Source: Margaritifera margaritifera (lineage: Eukaryota > Mollusca > Bivalvia > Unionida > Margaritiferidae). From it: DNA of 64,000 nucleotides. Positions 1 to 11,576 of this stretch are shown here, piece by piece (within the stretch, counting starts at the first letter, position 1; each line of letters starts with the position of its first letter). The stretch covers positions 434,001 through 498,000 of the forward strand of contig JAQPZY010001250.1 in NCBI GenBank assembly GCA_029931535.1. The letters run 5' to 3'. The notes under the pieces were generated by a model, which was not told the DNA's origin, did not search any database, and saw only the letters and a program-made list of their open reading frames with translations. Position numbers and translations under genes: made by a program.

Positions 1-740
1 AGTGTCGACCGACATTCGAAGATAGACCGTAAATAGTATACAAAAGGATCAGTGTGGTAAAGTATTTGATAAGCTTAAGATATTAAACAGAATATAGTAT
101 TACAGTAAAATCAAACTTACAATTTACTATTGAACGCTAAATTCGGATAATTATCATTAATAAGGAGGGCCACGCTTTTATGTTATAAGTGAGAGCTGAG
201 GTATCTAAGTGAGACATGCAAATATACGGAGTAAACAATTTCCATGGAGAGAGATTCATAAAAAGGATCATACACAAATATTAATTTGTTTGAAATGCGA
301 GAAACGCGTTTAGTAATATACCACAGGCTGCATGCAGCAATTGGCGTATTTATAATAATTAGCGATTTCATCGATTTCATGTCCAATGAAAACAGGTTTG
401 AGTTCCATATATATCAAATAACTATAAAGGCTTGATATTACTCATGGACAATACTTATTATGTAGCATGCCTTGTCTCTGTGTCAGAGTGTGTCGTAGGA
501 TTTGTATGATCTGACGTAATATCTTGAATAAAGATAGACCTTGTGGGAATAAAGTATGTAAGTATTTGCTCAGAAATATACAAATTTTATCAATTTCACA
601 ACTGGAAATGCCATGAATCCGTCAATATGCATTTGAAATATGCGTATGAGAAGAGCATTGATTCTTCCTTTTGAATTTTAAATCATTATGAGTTTAAACA
701 AAACAGTCCTACAAATTATTTATCATTTTAAATATATAAC

Positions 741-1006
741 CTTATCTGTCAGAAGCTGATCGCCTTCAGCCCTGATTGCTATCCCCAGAGTTTCCTCTTC
801 ACTCAGGAATGAACGTGTGATTGGGATGTCCCTATCAATGTCCTGGATTAGAGATCCACTAGCCTCCCCTGTCAACTGTCCTGAGGAGTCAACCACCACT
901 GTCACCTCCCCATCAAACACGGGAATTCCATCGTACTCCTCCTGTAGTTTTTCCAACTTCATCCCTTGAGCAGTCCGGCTTACCTTCGTGGTGGTCATCG
1001 TCTCAC
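741..1006 (-). CDS. M4 (thermolysin-like) metallopeptidase propeptide, coding exon 3
   Basis: Minus-strand internal exon of 266 nt. The acceptor is TTTCAG before position 1006 and the donor is AAG|GTTATA after 741. Its first two bases complete a Gly codon begun by the exon at 4520-4681, and the frame then stays open. The translation contains EEYDGIPVFDGEVTVVVD followed by SSGQLTGEASG. This is the layout of the FTP (fungalysin/thermolysin propeptide) domain: a GIPVF core, then alternating beta-strand residues and a D..G turn. In the M4 family this segment folds and inhibits the zinc protease before cleavage. The exon ends in phase 0, and the catalytic HEXXH domain must lie beyond base 1, because no further exon is recognisable at 1-740. 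The FTP assignment is by eye. The M4 peptidase identity is inferred, since FTP also precedes M36 enzymes. Confidence 0.72.
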
Positions 1007-4000
1007 CTGAAATATATGTTGTTATGATGACCTATATAAATATTCTTTCATGTATGTCGTTCCCCACATTGCATTTTTCATTACTGTATTGTATTGTGTA
1101 AGCTTTGTCTTGCACCTATTCACAATATTCTTTAATTGTATGGGGTTTTCTTTCCCCATGCATATAGACATGTGCTTTTGGCAAAAATTCAATTATAGTC
1201 AATTCAATTCAGTACAATTCAGTTCTTGGTGTTAGAGCACTGACCATTTTCCACTATAAGGAATATTAAACCCTATGTCATCCCGTTAACCTTTCGGTGG
1301 TCTTTGTTTTTCATATGAAGATGAAGTCTAACTGACCACTCTTCCAAAAGTTATTTTTCTCTTCAGAAACCAAAGATAATATGATTTTTACTAACACGCA
1401 AATAGGACAGGTGCATTGTTTTACGTGTGTTTTAATCCTTCGCAATAGTGTTAAACATGTATTAAATAAATTGGTATGTAAAATAATTATAGCAAAGGTT
1501 ATTTACTCTGAAAAGTTGGCTTTTTCGTTGCAATTTTAAATCTCGTATACGAGAACAGTTATGGACCACTTATATTGTTTAAAGTACCCCCATGTCCCTG
1601 GATCTTATTATACATTGATGCTGTCTTCCACATTGATAAGCAAAACTCTTAGTTTTTACAAATCAAAATATCATCCGGTCTTTGGATTGTAGTTTACATT
1701 GTCGACCTCTGACACGTTGATATGCAGAAACACTAATATATGTTTTGTATTACCATTTCGTGTAGGGGTAAAATGTGTCTGTAGAGACGACAACATTTAT
1801 GAACCAATCATTTTTTTTTTAAAAATAAGATTGAAAATTGCTGGACCAGCACTATTCTTTTTTATATTTTTATTTTAGGAAAATGAATAATAGTTAGAAG
1901 TTCAAGACCTGTCGAAAGCGATAATGTCGTCTGCTGGAATTTTCCAGATATATAAACTACCTATAAATTTTGGCTGCTCGTCCAGACAGCCGATGAACAA
2001 TTTTATCAATGCCACTTATGAATGATAGATTAATTGCTTATTTCTGCAACAAGAAATTATTCAGTTAAATCTTTTGCTTTAGACTCTGGTCTGGACAATT
2101 AGCAATGCTGTAAAATTGTTTAAAATTAGGCCTATAATGTAGCTGAGGATACAATACAAAATATATATTTTGTGAAATAGATATTTAACTACAGACTCCA
2201 GTCTGAACTATTAGAAGGACTGTAAATTTACTGAATATTCGTAGTTGCAGACAACATACATTTGAAATATGTGTTTAGTGTTTCTCTACTATTTCAAAAT
2301 ACATCGTACAGAGTACTAAAGAAAGATCCTGCGACAACTGATTTGAAATCTTACTAAAATAAATGCTACAGTTGTGGCTTTGATCGAGGAGAATTATGTC
2401 GTGAATGCACTCATAAGACTACTATTATGATATTTAAATGTTGTCCCTTCTGGATAAGCCATGTAGTATGCTAATATTTAGGCAATTTTTACAATGTTTG
2501 TAAGCACGATTGGTGGTCCAATTCGGTTCGACTCGTGCATAAATTTCTTTATTTTGTTTGCATGCCCTTTTTATTATTACATTTGACTTTATATTGAGCT
2601 TACTGCATTCACATAGTGACTGTATCATGTGGCCTTTGTGCGTTAGCCGTACAATGCAAATGTATCACTTTTTCTGTTTGGGGGCTTTATTTAAAAACCC
2701 TTTCCTAATCGCGGAACCTTATTTTGATCGCGGAGTATATTTGTTGTGCTTTTTAGTTAGTGGCCAATCTATTGACAGCAAGGTGGTTCTCAATTTATGT
2801 AGACAAATTTCTTCGACAGCAAGAGTTGAACCTGATACTTCTGGCTTACAATGCTTTTACGTTTGCACCACCGATCTTGCTTAGGATAAACTATTTAATG
2901 AATAATTCTTTGATGCAGACATAAGTAATTAATAAATCATTTATAAGTGAAATTTATAAAATTTCTCACCGGCTGTATAGGCGAGGAGCCAAAAGCTATA
3001 GGCATTTTACCTGGAACGTTCTAGCAGACGACATTGTCATTGGCGAAAGATCTTGTGTTTTTGTCTCTTGTATTTTTAATATATTGATTTTTAAAATAAC
3101 CCAAATAGTGCTGTATCCACTTATTTTTGATTAGATTTTTAAATAAAATAAATGATTGGTCTGGAAATACTCTCGTCTCTGAAGAAAAATCTTATCCCTA
3201 CATGAGACAGTAATAACAAAATAGTGTAATAGTGCTTCTGCATATCAATATGTAAGATAGGGCCAACGTATACTACGATCCGGAGACTTGAGGGTACTTT
3301 TGTTAAAATAATATCGGTGGTTCTGCATATCAATGTGTAAGACAGCACCCATTACATGAGGGTATTTTTATTCAATAAATATTAGTGGCTTTAAGTCAAT
3401 GTGTAAGACAGCATCAACGTATTCTACGATCCAGGAACATGTGGTATTTTTTAAAATATGAGTGGTGCACAAACGTTTTCATATAGCTACACACGATTAC
3501 AAAAAACGATTGGTTTATCGAAACGAGATGCGATGACAATCATTTACAAAACTCACACTTATCCCAACAAAATTTGTTTCTCCAAGAAGATTCAATAAAC
3601 GAAGCACCCTTGAAAGTTTAAACGTCAGTGTTTAAACTTGATGTACTCGATCTTAACCACGAAACTTAAATCAGGCATATATCATCACGAGTGAATGTGT
3701 CTTGTACCTCATTATGGTGTCTATCTTTAAAGTCATGATCAAATGAAAAAGTAAAAAAATAATATTGAAGCCATTTTGTTTTCCTTTTATTATTAACATT
3801 TATATCATAGATACTTTGCTCAAATTTCATCAAGGTACACATCATTACTGGATAGTTTATCGCGCTTCATTTCCAGATGTTAAATTCAAGGCAAAGCAAA
3901 ATATTATTTTCAAACCGTTTCGGAACATTTTTGTTTACAATCTGATGCTTTTGATTTAGCAAAGCATTTTAATTAAAGTTTTTACCAGTCATGCAACATT

Positions 4001-4519
4001 ATACTTTTACCAGTCATGCATCATCATCAAACGATGAATGGTATACATCCTTGAAATTCCTACCCCAAAATGTCAAAGTCACAACAGGATCAAATATAAT
4101 TTTGAAACCATGTTCTTAACCATCCGAAAATAACTAAAGGAGATATTTTATTAAGCTTTACCAAGTTATGGGTCTCAAATCACACCCAGATGTCTTCATA
4201 AAAGCTCAAGGGTCATAATTGCAGCAAAATCATGTTGTAATAAATAAAATAATATTTCCATTAAACTTTATCCAGACCTACATTATCATCATTTGAAAGT
4301 GTTCTAAGTACCACTTCAGATCCAAATGTATGTGAGTCTCAGATCTTTGTAACTAGAAACGATATTCTGATAGCGCTTTATCTAATGATACTTCATCATT
4401 ACACAACGTTCGGCTGACCACATGTAAAGTCGATTATAATCTTTTTCACCAAGACCAGTGTATCATATACCACATGAGTGTTTTTGATAGAATTCAGAGT
4501 AAATCAGAAGGAGGTAAAC
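1007..4519 (-). other. Intron between M4-type exons 2 and 3
   Basis: AT-rich intronic DNA. Apart from the imperfect tandem repeat at 3190-3470 and a duplicated 'ttttaccagtcatgca' at about 3983-4020, I see no further exon with a sensible acceptor, donor and phase, and no mobile element I can name. Confidence 0.5.
3190..3470. repeat. Imperfect tandem repeat, about 85-95 bp unit, three copies
   Basis: Three successive units share 'atcaatgtgtaagacagc' (or close variants), 'caacgtat.ctacgatcc' and 'gagggtattttt'. The middle unit has lost part of its length. It lies inside an intron of the M4-type gene. Confidence 0.6.
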
Positions 4520-4681
4520 CTTTTGAGAGTTGTAAGAGTTCGCCCACGCTGATATCTTCTTCCTCAACAGCTCGTTTCCCTGCAAGCATGTTCAGTTCGC
4601 GTCTCTGCTTTAGCACCCCACGTGCTCGTACATGGGCGTCCACCCTCTTGGCGCAGTGACCCATTCTCAGAACAGCCATAA
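4520..4681 (-). CDS. M4-type metallopeptidase, coding exon 2 (end of signal peptide, start of propeptide)
   Basis: Minus-strand exon of 162 nt. The acceptor is TTCATTGCAG before 4681 and the donor is AAAAG|GTTTAC after 4520. It enters with two bases, carries 53 codons and leaves with one base, which fits both neighbouring exons exactly. It encodes the end of the hydrophobic signal segment, a charged stretch (HCAKRVDAHVRARGVLKQRR) and EEEDISVGELLQLSKG, which leads into the FTP core in the next exon. In FTP domains a 'lgL....' helix like this precedes the GIPV strand. The ATG-initiated frame that starts inside the intron (4697) should not be used as the start, because it would drop the signal peptide exon. 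Confidence 0.7.
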
Positions 4682-5842
4682 CTGCAATGAAGAACATATA
4701 TAATTATTGTTGTTCTCTTTGTGGCAGAGATTTTCGCAAACATTTGGGAAAACAGTTAACGCAGTAACTATAATTTTCTTGTAGATCAGTGATTTGTGCA
4801 GAGAATGACAAGTTGATAGTACTCGATGTTTCTGATCTTTGAGATGCTTAGAGTGTCTCTGGTGAATTTTTGTATAAATGTTTATGCGTAAATATTCGCC
4901 CCAAGAAGGGGGAAATAGCTGCTTACGTCTATTATAATATGCTATTTTAACCTTTGAAGTCACCCCATTCCCACCATCCGCGGTCAGTGGTGAATTTTAT
5001 GCCCTCTATCATTAAGACTGGCCTATCCTTCAGTGCATGCGATGCTGTCTTCAAAAGTTAAAATAGGATGTAGTTATGAAGTTAAACTGATATTCAATAA
5101 AAGGAAAAATCGTGTTTGGCAACGAGAAACCAATGAGTTATTGTGGATTGAGATCAGTCACATGCAGTTCGCGTTAAATCAGACTGTGTACCTCAGAGAA
5201 CAATTCTATCACTTCTGCTGTTCCTTTTGTTTATCGTCGAGATTGTGGTAGCATCAACTCAATGGAAACTGACAAACAAACAAATATATTTAGGATCAGG
5301 CTGAATTAAACCAGCCTTCAATCCTTTATGTATGGTGGAATTAGTCCATGCTATGCCACCATGTCGAGTGCGTACAGTACACTACTTTAGATAGGAAAAA
5401 TGTGCAAAATCTGCACGAGAATTATGCAAATTGTAAGGTAGTAACCCCTGAACGGTGAAAGTACGCGCTGTACGCTTTCCTTTGCTAACTCACTCTCAAT
5501 GTAATAATGAGCTAACTGTTTGCATTTACCTCGAGAGCAGCGTTGAGGCATGCGGTATGCTGAACCTTTTGATCTTTAAGTACAAATGAATAGCCTGCGA
5601 ACAAACATATGCGGAATATAAAGAGTTGATGCTAATGCTTGGAAGAGATTTTGTTTCGATTTTAAAGACGATTGCACTTGAACTTTAAAACATGAAAAGC
5701 TTGGGCTACATTGCACTTTGTTGCCCACATGAAACGAAGTGCGAGGAACGACTTCGAAATAAACTGTTTTTGTACCATTTGACTTCAAATTAAAGAATGC
5801 GTGGGTTTTCCCTTCCTCCATTTTTTCATCATATAGACTTAC
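4682..5842 (-). other. Intron between M4-type exons 1 and 2
   Basis: GT-AG intron of about 1.16 kb. The long open frame at 5576-5821 on the minus strand has no homology I recognise and contains the donor region of exon 1 only at its edge, so I treat it as non-coding. Confidence 0.5.
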
Positions 5843-5876
5843 CTGTCAACACTATAATCCAAGCATTCTGGGTCAT
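5843..5876 (-). CDS. M4-type metallopeptidase, coding exon 1 (start codon and signal peptide)
   Basis: The ATG at 5876-5874 opens 11 codons (MTQNAWIIVLT) plus one base before a consensus donor, ACAG|GTAAGT. The phase-1 end joins the two leading bases of the exon at 4520-4681 as a Val codon, so the N-terminus reads as a classic secretory signal (N-terminal polar residues, then WIIVLTVMAVL). I chose this start because it gives a signal peptide, a perfect donor and matching phase. Three exons together give 462 nt (154 codons) with no stop. A TATA-like element lies about 105 bases upstream. No other gene overlaps it. Confidence 0.66.
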
Positions 5877-5979
5877 GATGGCAGTGACTTTAAAGACAAC
5901 AGGTCTGTGTGTGATCAATAAATTGCAACCGCGGTACAAAGCCGAAAACAGGTTGTGTCAAAAGTATTGTGATCATCAG

Positions 5980-5988
5980 TATAAATAG
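5980..5988 (-). promoter_or_regulatory. Possible TATA box of the M4-type gene
   Basis: The minus strand reads TATTTATA here, roughly 104 bases upstream of the ATG at 5876. A start site ~30 bases downstream would leave a 5' UTR of about 70-75 nt. AT-rich DNA makes chance matches common, so this is a positional guess. Confidence 0.25.
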
Positions 5989-6749
5989 TACACTGAACTC
6001 TAATATTAAGTAATTATGTATAATTTATATATTAACACAGTTTAACAGCAAGTGTCATGTACCGTTATTTATCAGCAATTACAGAAATATCACAAATTAT
6101 GAAACCAGTGTTGTGACATTTTAATACAGGAATACTCGAAAAAAAATTGTAACCTCACACATACACCCACACATAGATGCACCTCCCCCCATCCACACAC
6201 TCAAACTAACTCACAGATCCCTCTCATTTTCAGGAATAACGCACACTCTTTTGAAATACCATTCAACTGATGTCGTAAGTATTACATTATTCACCCGAAA
6301 AATAGAATGAGAATCAATCGTTCCGAATATAATGTGATTACATGATCCATCATCTAAATTGCAAAGTAATGATGATTTACAAATCAAACATCCATACACA
6401 TACATCCATATACATACATACCCGCACGCACGCATGCATTCTCTCAATTGCACAAGTCCGTGAGCCACAAGACCCTTTGCCTACTTATTGCTCGCCTTCA
6501 AGTTCCAGGATAATTAATATTTCTCTTGCCTACTATCAATAATCTTCCACAAATTTTATCAACTTCAATGGTCTGATATAAAGACCGTTACCTTTCATGC
6601 ATGTACACTCTGAACATATAAAAGCCATGAAAAACGGGTACAGTATTAGTGACCCATTGATGCCAATGTTCTAAAATGTTCTAAAATTACAAAGAAACGC
6701 TGTGCATTCATCGATAATTTCTTACACGTGTGACACTTAATCTATCACA

Positions 6750-7034
<285 letters not shown>

Positions 7035-7129
7035 AGACAAATACATAAATAGATAGCAATAGCAAAGTCATGTTAATCTGGTTAATGATTTATATTCCTT
7101 CATTATTCTGATGAGGTGTTGAGTATCGG

Positions 7130-7500
7130 CCATCTTGCCGTCAGGTACATTGCCAAGCCGATAAGAGGGGTATTAAAAAAGGTCTGGATATTAGTGCGCT
7201 GTGCAACAAAGTTTTTTATTAATGTACGTCCGTGCATCACCTCAAAGTACTCCGCCTGCACCTATACACACTTTATCAATCTGATTATCCAATTATCAAA
7301 TGCCATTTTGTATTCGCTTTTTCAAATCGTCTCCCCCTCAGCGAATCTTTGATAACGGGATTCAGTTGTGCTTCGTCAGGAAGTCTGTCACGACTGCGGA
7401 TTTATGCGCCTGCGCGTTGTCATGTAGCAGACTGATACCTTGTGTACCTGTGAGCGGACGGGTCTTTCGGTCGTATTCCATAACTTTTGGCAACACTTTA
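7130..7500 (-). mobile_element. mariner (IS630/Tc1 superfamily) transposase remnant
   Basis: Reading the minus strand, one frame contains GISLLHDNAQAHKSAVVT at about 7380-7440, the second catalytic Asp region of mariner transposases (LLHDNAxxH). A second frame has DNWIIRLIKCV near 7260-7300, matching the W..R..KC segment close to the mariner C-terminus, and a third has CTALISRPF near 7160-7190, matching the terminal IxRPF motif. The PPYSPDLAP and D34D block expected between the first two is deleted, and the frame changes several times, so it is dead. No inverted terminal repeats were seen. It abuts the left copy of the 0.88 kb direct repeat. Confidence 0.75.
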
Positions 7501-8371
7501 GACTTGGGAAGTGAATTGTTCTTTGACATCCCATTTTACAAAATCCAAACAAAGTTGAGCTTTTGAATACTGTTTAAGACACAAGTTAAGTCCTACCAAT
7601 CTACATGTACCACCATTAGTAGCAATACTACTACTCCTGCTGTTGCTGTGACTAACGGTACTACTATGTATTACTCATGCTGTTTCATCGACTGTAACTT
7701 TTTTCCCAATGTTGATCAGAGGTAATGACTTATTAACACATTTACTGCCTGTTCATAATTTGCTGGCTATTATGGTGACTTTTAAACAAAGTTCATGACA
7801 TTTTCTATCGGAGGGGGTGGGGTAGGGTGAGGGGAGGATATTTCTTCGCCATGCGCGGGGGATACAAAAGATTATAAACAAAAACCTTCTCGAAACCGGT
7901 ATGTGACCGTTTGAAGAGCTGTAAAATAATAGTCTATTGTTCGTGTGCACGGTTAGTAGATATTTATAACACTTGGAAATATATGCGTCGAGTTTCATTC
8001 CATAAATTATGTATATCCACGATAAATTAATTCCATTTCATGTTAAATTCCATTTATGAAACTTTTTGACATTAGGATACGTTTTGAAACACCGGTCAAA
8101 CAAGGAATGGGTGTTAATGGTAACTCGATTTTGGTAATAAATTACCCATATATTATTATTGTTTCTTTTTCTTGTTTTTATCCTTACATTGGAAACTACA
8201 GAGCGTTGCCAGATATCATCCTTTCAGTTGTGATATGCAAAGAAGGTTACCTGTTGTCGGTTCAAAGTATGTTAACGAGGTTAGCAGTGGTCGGATCAAC
8301 GACACTGCAGGGTGAATTCGCCCTCAGGCTAATAACCTAGTTGTGTTTAACTAGGTGACAGGTTGAAATTA
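7497..8371 (+). repeat. Left copy of ~0.88 kb direct repeat flanking the viral element
   Basis: Homologous, in the same orientation, to 16750-17642. Similarity begins at 'tttagac..gggaagtgaat' and ends at 'gacaggttgaaatta'. The first ~250 bases (for example 'ctactactcctgctgttgct') are nearly identical, and the rest carries substitutions and small gaps. A minus-strand frame starting MKLDAYISKCY at 7998 has a counterpart in the right copy, but both are short and end differently, so coding is doubtful. Confidence 0.9.
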
Positions 8372-8825
8372 AGTAGTAGTATACTGGGCATTTGAGATTT
8401 TTATTACTGGAATAAGGCAGCCCTTCTATACCCTATGACTTTAGTAATTTTATCTTAGTCGTTACATATTAGTGCATACGATGTGGATTTACAAAAAATA
8501 TAATTTTCAGCGAGTAATCGCTACGATTTATACTATTAAGTCTCTCCGGGATTCTATACCAGCGTGTGCAGAAATCACCACAATTTATACTATCAAGGTC
8601 GCGCTATACGGGAATTTCCCAGCTACCGCAATGATGTGTATCGAGGGTTACTTACCAATACCTGTAAACCCGCTACTGTTTTTGGTCGCTAGCGTGGTTG
8701 CGTATATGTGCTCTGAGTTGTCTCTGTGTGTGTGTGTGCGGGTTGTTACACAAACAGTTGCTCGATTTTTACAGTCTGTAAATCCACTACGAGGTTGCAT
8801 ATCTCTGCTCGGAGTTGCCTGTGGT
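8372..8825. other. Interval between left direct repeat and first viral fragment
   Basis: A plus-strand frame of 158 codons starts at 8472, but its sequence shows no domain I recognise and includes a CVCVRV stretch made by a short GT run. The phrase 'atttatacta' recurs at 8527 and 8583. I see no Polinton-type integrase or polymerase motif. Confidence 0.4.
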
Positions 8826-9105
8826 TTAGAACTCGGTCGCGCTAATGATTTTGTCTTCTATAGCTATCGAATACAGCTTGGTAATTCTTTTGAGCCTGCT
8901 TTGTACTGCAACGAGAAGTTCCGAATAAACATGTTCTCGCTGATGTAATCGTAATGAAATTATTTTATCAACGCTGCTGGTCACATCGGTTAATATTGAT
9001 ATAGCTCCAACAACAACTCCGAGCAACTCGGTTCTCAAAACAACTTCATCTCGCAGTTGTAGTTCCTCTCCGATTGTTTTTTGTGTCGGTAGCGTTGAGG
9101 GTCCA
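8826..9105 (-). pseudogene. Unrecognised viral-element fragment, helix-rich
   Basis: An open minus-strand frame of about 93 codons with no ATG at its head. It reads EELQLRDEVVLRTELLGVVV, then a Val/Ile/Ser-rich segment, then HQREHVYSELLVAVQSRLKR. The heptad-like spacing of Leu, Ile and Val suggests a coiled coil or amphipathic helix. It is at the distal end of the minus-strand gene array, after the fibre-like gene. I cannot name it. It could be the end of a structural or fibre protein. Confidence 0.35.
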
Positions 9106-9213
9106 TTCTAATTCTTCTATTAATATTGTCATAGTGGAGAATTATTGCTCGACAGGCTGACCTTGTTCAGGTGCCATACGCGCACGCACTTCGAATCAAG
9201 CATTTTTCTTTAC

Positions 9214-9830
9214 TTACACAATCGTCATACAATCAAAGAAAATATCTTCCAGATGAATATTTAGATCTCCGGCGATTGTACGTTCCTGGGGTTTGGGACC
9301 ACGTTCATATAGAAACATACCGATCACACCTTTGCTTTGTACCTCTAACGATCGTTTTCGTCCAAGAACTGTTACACGGACAAGTGCGTCCTTGTTGAAT
9401 AACAGTCGAGATCTTTCTCTTCTCGGTTGTGTTGGTTTAGCATACTCAATGGGAAATTTAATCGGGGTGGATTCAGCGGTGAATATTACTTCATCGTTAT
9501 AGAAACAATCTCTGGATATTTTCACACTTCGTGGTGCAGTCAGCGATCGAGTATTTTCACGTGCCAATGCCATGATTCCAAGCTGGCTTCGAGTTGGTAT
9601 TGGTAAATCAGGCAGGTGGTCCCAACTATCGATTTCTATCTTACATCGCGTAAATTATATTTGAGTGTATTCGAGGGTCTGATAACACCATTCTGAAGCA
9701 GATATTCGTTGACAAGTGGAACAAAATCACTATCGATATTGGCATCACTGGTCAGTCGATCGAACACCCCGTCGGTAAATTCCGCAACCTCATCACCTCA
9801 GTCAAAATCAATCACTTATATAATGATAAA
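9214..9830 (-). pseudogene. Unrecognised viral-element gene, broken
   Basis: The lower part (9573-9214) is an open frame of 119 codons with MALARENTRSLTAPRSVK near its start. Just upstream in the same strand and frame family is WDHLPDLPIPTRSQLGI, so the true protein extends beyond the ATG at 9573. Still further upstream, in another frame, is AEFTDGVFDRL and PLVNEYLLQNGVIRP, interrupted by a TGA at 9798-9800. At least one frameshift separates the two parts. The composition (mixed beta, many Arg, Pro and Thr) fits a virion protein, but no family is recognised. Confidence 0.4.
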
Positions 9831-9879
9831 TCTAATCTTAAACACAAATCCAAAAGACATTTAAGTATCTGTCCGGATA

Positions 9880-10595
9880 AACGTTGAGTCCTTCAAACTG
9901 AATTTCCTCTCAGGCGACTAATGATGTTGATACTGTATATGTGTAAAATTCAAAAGCAGAGTCCAAGTTGTCGATACCCGATATTAGTTGTGCAAAATCA
10001 AGACCAAGACGCCGCTGATCATTTAATAACATTCCAATGCTACCTCATTTTCCACGTTTATTTCCGGTTATGATAAACAAGTATGATCCGGACTCGCGCA
10101 CTTTTAAGATGTGACGTTTGGGTGTATCAAAACTATTTGCAATAGAACTGGAAACAAGTCGACCATTTGCTACGGTTGACAAGTGAGTTTTTTTTTCCTT
10201 TTCTTCGGTATTTAATATTCCCATAAATTTGTTCCAGAACATTACTACGCGTGGTGGTAAAGGCACGTTTGCGATTTGTTCATCCACGTATTGTTTTGTC
10301 GTAGCAACAGTATCGTCAACATAGTATTCGAAAAACGCAATCGACGTACCGGAGTCTCTGATCGCCCCGTTTTCACTGATCACGGCCAGGTTATGCGCGA
10401 CAGCGCCTCACATCCTCAGCACAGCATCGTTGATGTCCATGTTAGACGTTTTAAGTTGTCCAGTTTGATCTTGAAAAATTACAAGCTCGCCCGGGTCAAC
10501 GCGAGCAACAATCCGGCTGGTAAACTTGGTCAAATCTGCTTTGGTTGCAAACCTGCTCAAATCCACGTCGGGCGGAGTAATGTCCGTAAATGTTA
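9880..10595 (-). pseudogene. Fibre-like structural protein remnant
   Basis: A single minus-strand frame runs from about 10595 to 9880. It is interrupted only by TGA codons at 10408-10410, 10045-10047 and 9910-9912. The middle contains VATTKQYVDEQIANVPLP. The YVDxxIA motif is common at the base of trimeric phage and viral fibres, where a short coiled coil leads into a shaft or head. Upstream are FATKADLTKFTSRIVARVD and QTGQLKTSNMDINDAVLR, a register that resembles fibre neck repeats. The downstream part (ISGIDNLDSAFEFYTY) is beta-rich. The usual ATG is lost: the frame starting at 10383 begins with GTG. Role inferred: attachment fibre of the virion. Confidence 0.5.
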
Positions 10596-10617
10596 ATAGG
10601 CATTTTTTGTATACTAT

Positions 10618-10957
10618 TAAGTGTACTTTAATGTAAACTCAACAAGCGCTTGTGTGGTAGCTGTTGAGGAAGCGTTGTTTCCAGCGAGTACATGCAACGC
10701 TACAACAACAAGATGACCGCATATTGGCCCGTCCAGCCGAGCTTGCAACGACAGCGTTGAATAAAACAGTTGTAGACGATTTTTGTCCGGCTGGAGTTAA
10801 ATAATCAACAACTTCGCGTAGTGGCGCAAGCCCGTACGAGCCAAAATTCAAAAGATGTCAAGGTGTTATCATGTATGCGACCCAATGAGTACCAGTTCCC
10901 GTTTTCAAATCCAGGTTAATAATGCCGGTTTCCCTCGTGCGGGGAATCATCTATGCA
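10618..10957 (-). pseudogene. Adenain-like cysteine protease (Polinton PRO) remnant
   Basis: Adenain/Ulp1-type proteases cleave capsid precursors during virion maturation. From about 10950 downward one frame contains ETGIINLD and GTHWVAYM, with the catalytic His codon at 10885-10887. After a TGA at 10858-10860 the same frame gives SYGLAPLREVVDYL, the counterpart of the family's yFDsfGl.pP.E...yl block. The usual Asp position is a Gly here (FGSYG). A shifted frame then carries PICGHLVVVALHVLAG with the catalytic Cys codon at 10719-10721, followed by a TAA near 10618. The His-Cys spacing of about 55 codons is right for this family. With a stop, a frameshift and a lost Asp, it is non-functional. 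Confidence 0.8.
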
Positions 10958-11146
10958 AGTTAATTTCGCAAAAAAGACACCTCGGAAATGCTTGACTTAT
11001 TTTACCATCGCGAGTAAATCAAGATTGGTCAACGGCGCGGCCATCCGAGAGTTGTACCAGGTAGTCGAAGACCTCTGCCTGAGGGTATTTTTTGAGTTGT
11101 CCCGGGCAATCGAAGACCTTTTCCTTTTTTATTCGTTTACTGGACA

Positions 11147-11400
11147 CTATGTGCCTCCGAGAAAAATCATAGATTTTTCCCCAACCACTTTTTTCAGTAC
11201 CATCCTAAATGCAGTTCCGACAGCCCCTCACGCAGCCGCTTTTGCGACCGCACGAGCCGCAGCCGCTAACGACGCTGGAATCGCCGTAAGGAATGGAAAT
11301 AGTCCACCAGTCTTTTGCAGTTACACTACCTCTGACTTCGAGAACGTTAATGTCACAGATGTGTTTTTTCGTTTGGCAACATTAAGTTGATCGAGTTGTG
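11147..11400 (-). pseudogene. Small hydrophobic, basic virion-type protein (pX/pVI-like), broken
   Basis: One minus-strand frame contains GGLFPFLTAIPASLAAAAR followed by AVAKAAA. A TGA at 11228-11230 follows, and then a Lys/Val-rich tail ending in TAG at 11147-11149. Gly-Gly-Phe/Leu followed by an Ala-rich helix and basic residues is typical of small membrane-active or core proteins in adenovirus-, adintovirus- and Polinton-type gene arrays. It lies between the capsid and protease genes. The assignment is by composition and context only. The plus-strand frame of 145 codons (10953-11390) is its shadow. Confidence 0.45.
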
Positions 11401-11576
11401 TTTAGTTCAAGCACACAGGGACAATTCCAGTTAACCTTGTCAGAGAAAGTTTCAACATGACCCCACAAATCGTTTTGCGCTTTTGATTTTCGCACGCTGG
11501 CGTTCGCTAAGGCCAACCTTAGGACATTATTATTTACAAACGTAACAGGTTCAATTACTAGTTTAGAAAAGCTTTA

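Noticed and set aside
7753..7998. Minus-strand frame MKLDAYISKCY conserved in both direct repeats
   Set aside because: Conservation is explained by the repeat itself. The frames end differently and have frame-changing gaps.
8472..8948. Plus-strand frame of 158 codons
   Set aside because: No domain recognised. Its end is antisense to the fragment at 8826-9105, and it contains a GT-run artefact. Left as unexplained sequence.
10953..11390. Plus-strand frame of 145 codons
   Set aside because: It is antisense to the small hydrophobic viral protein and the protease start. Its Ala-rich part is the complement of an Ala/Gly-coding stretch.
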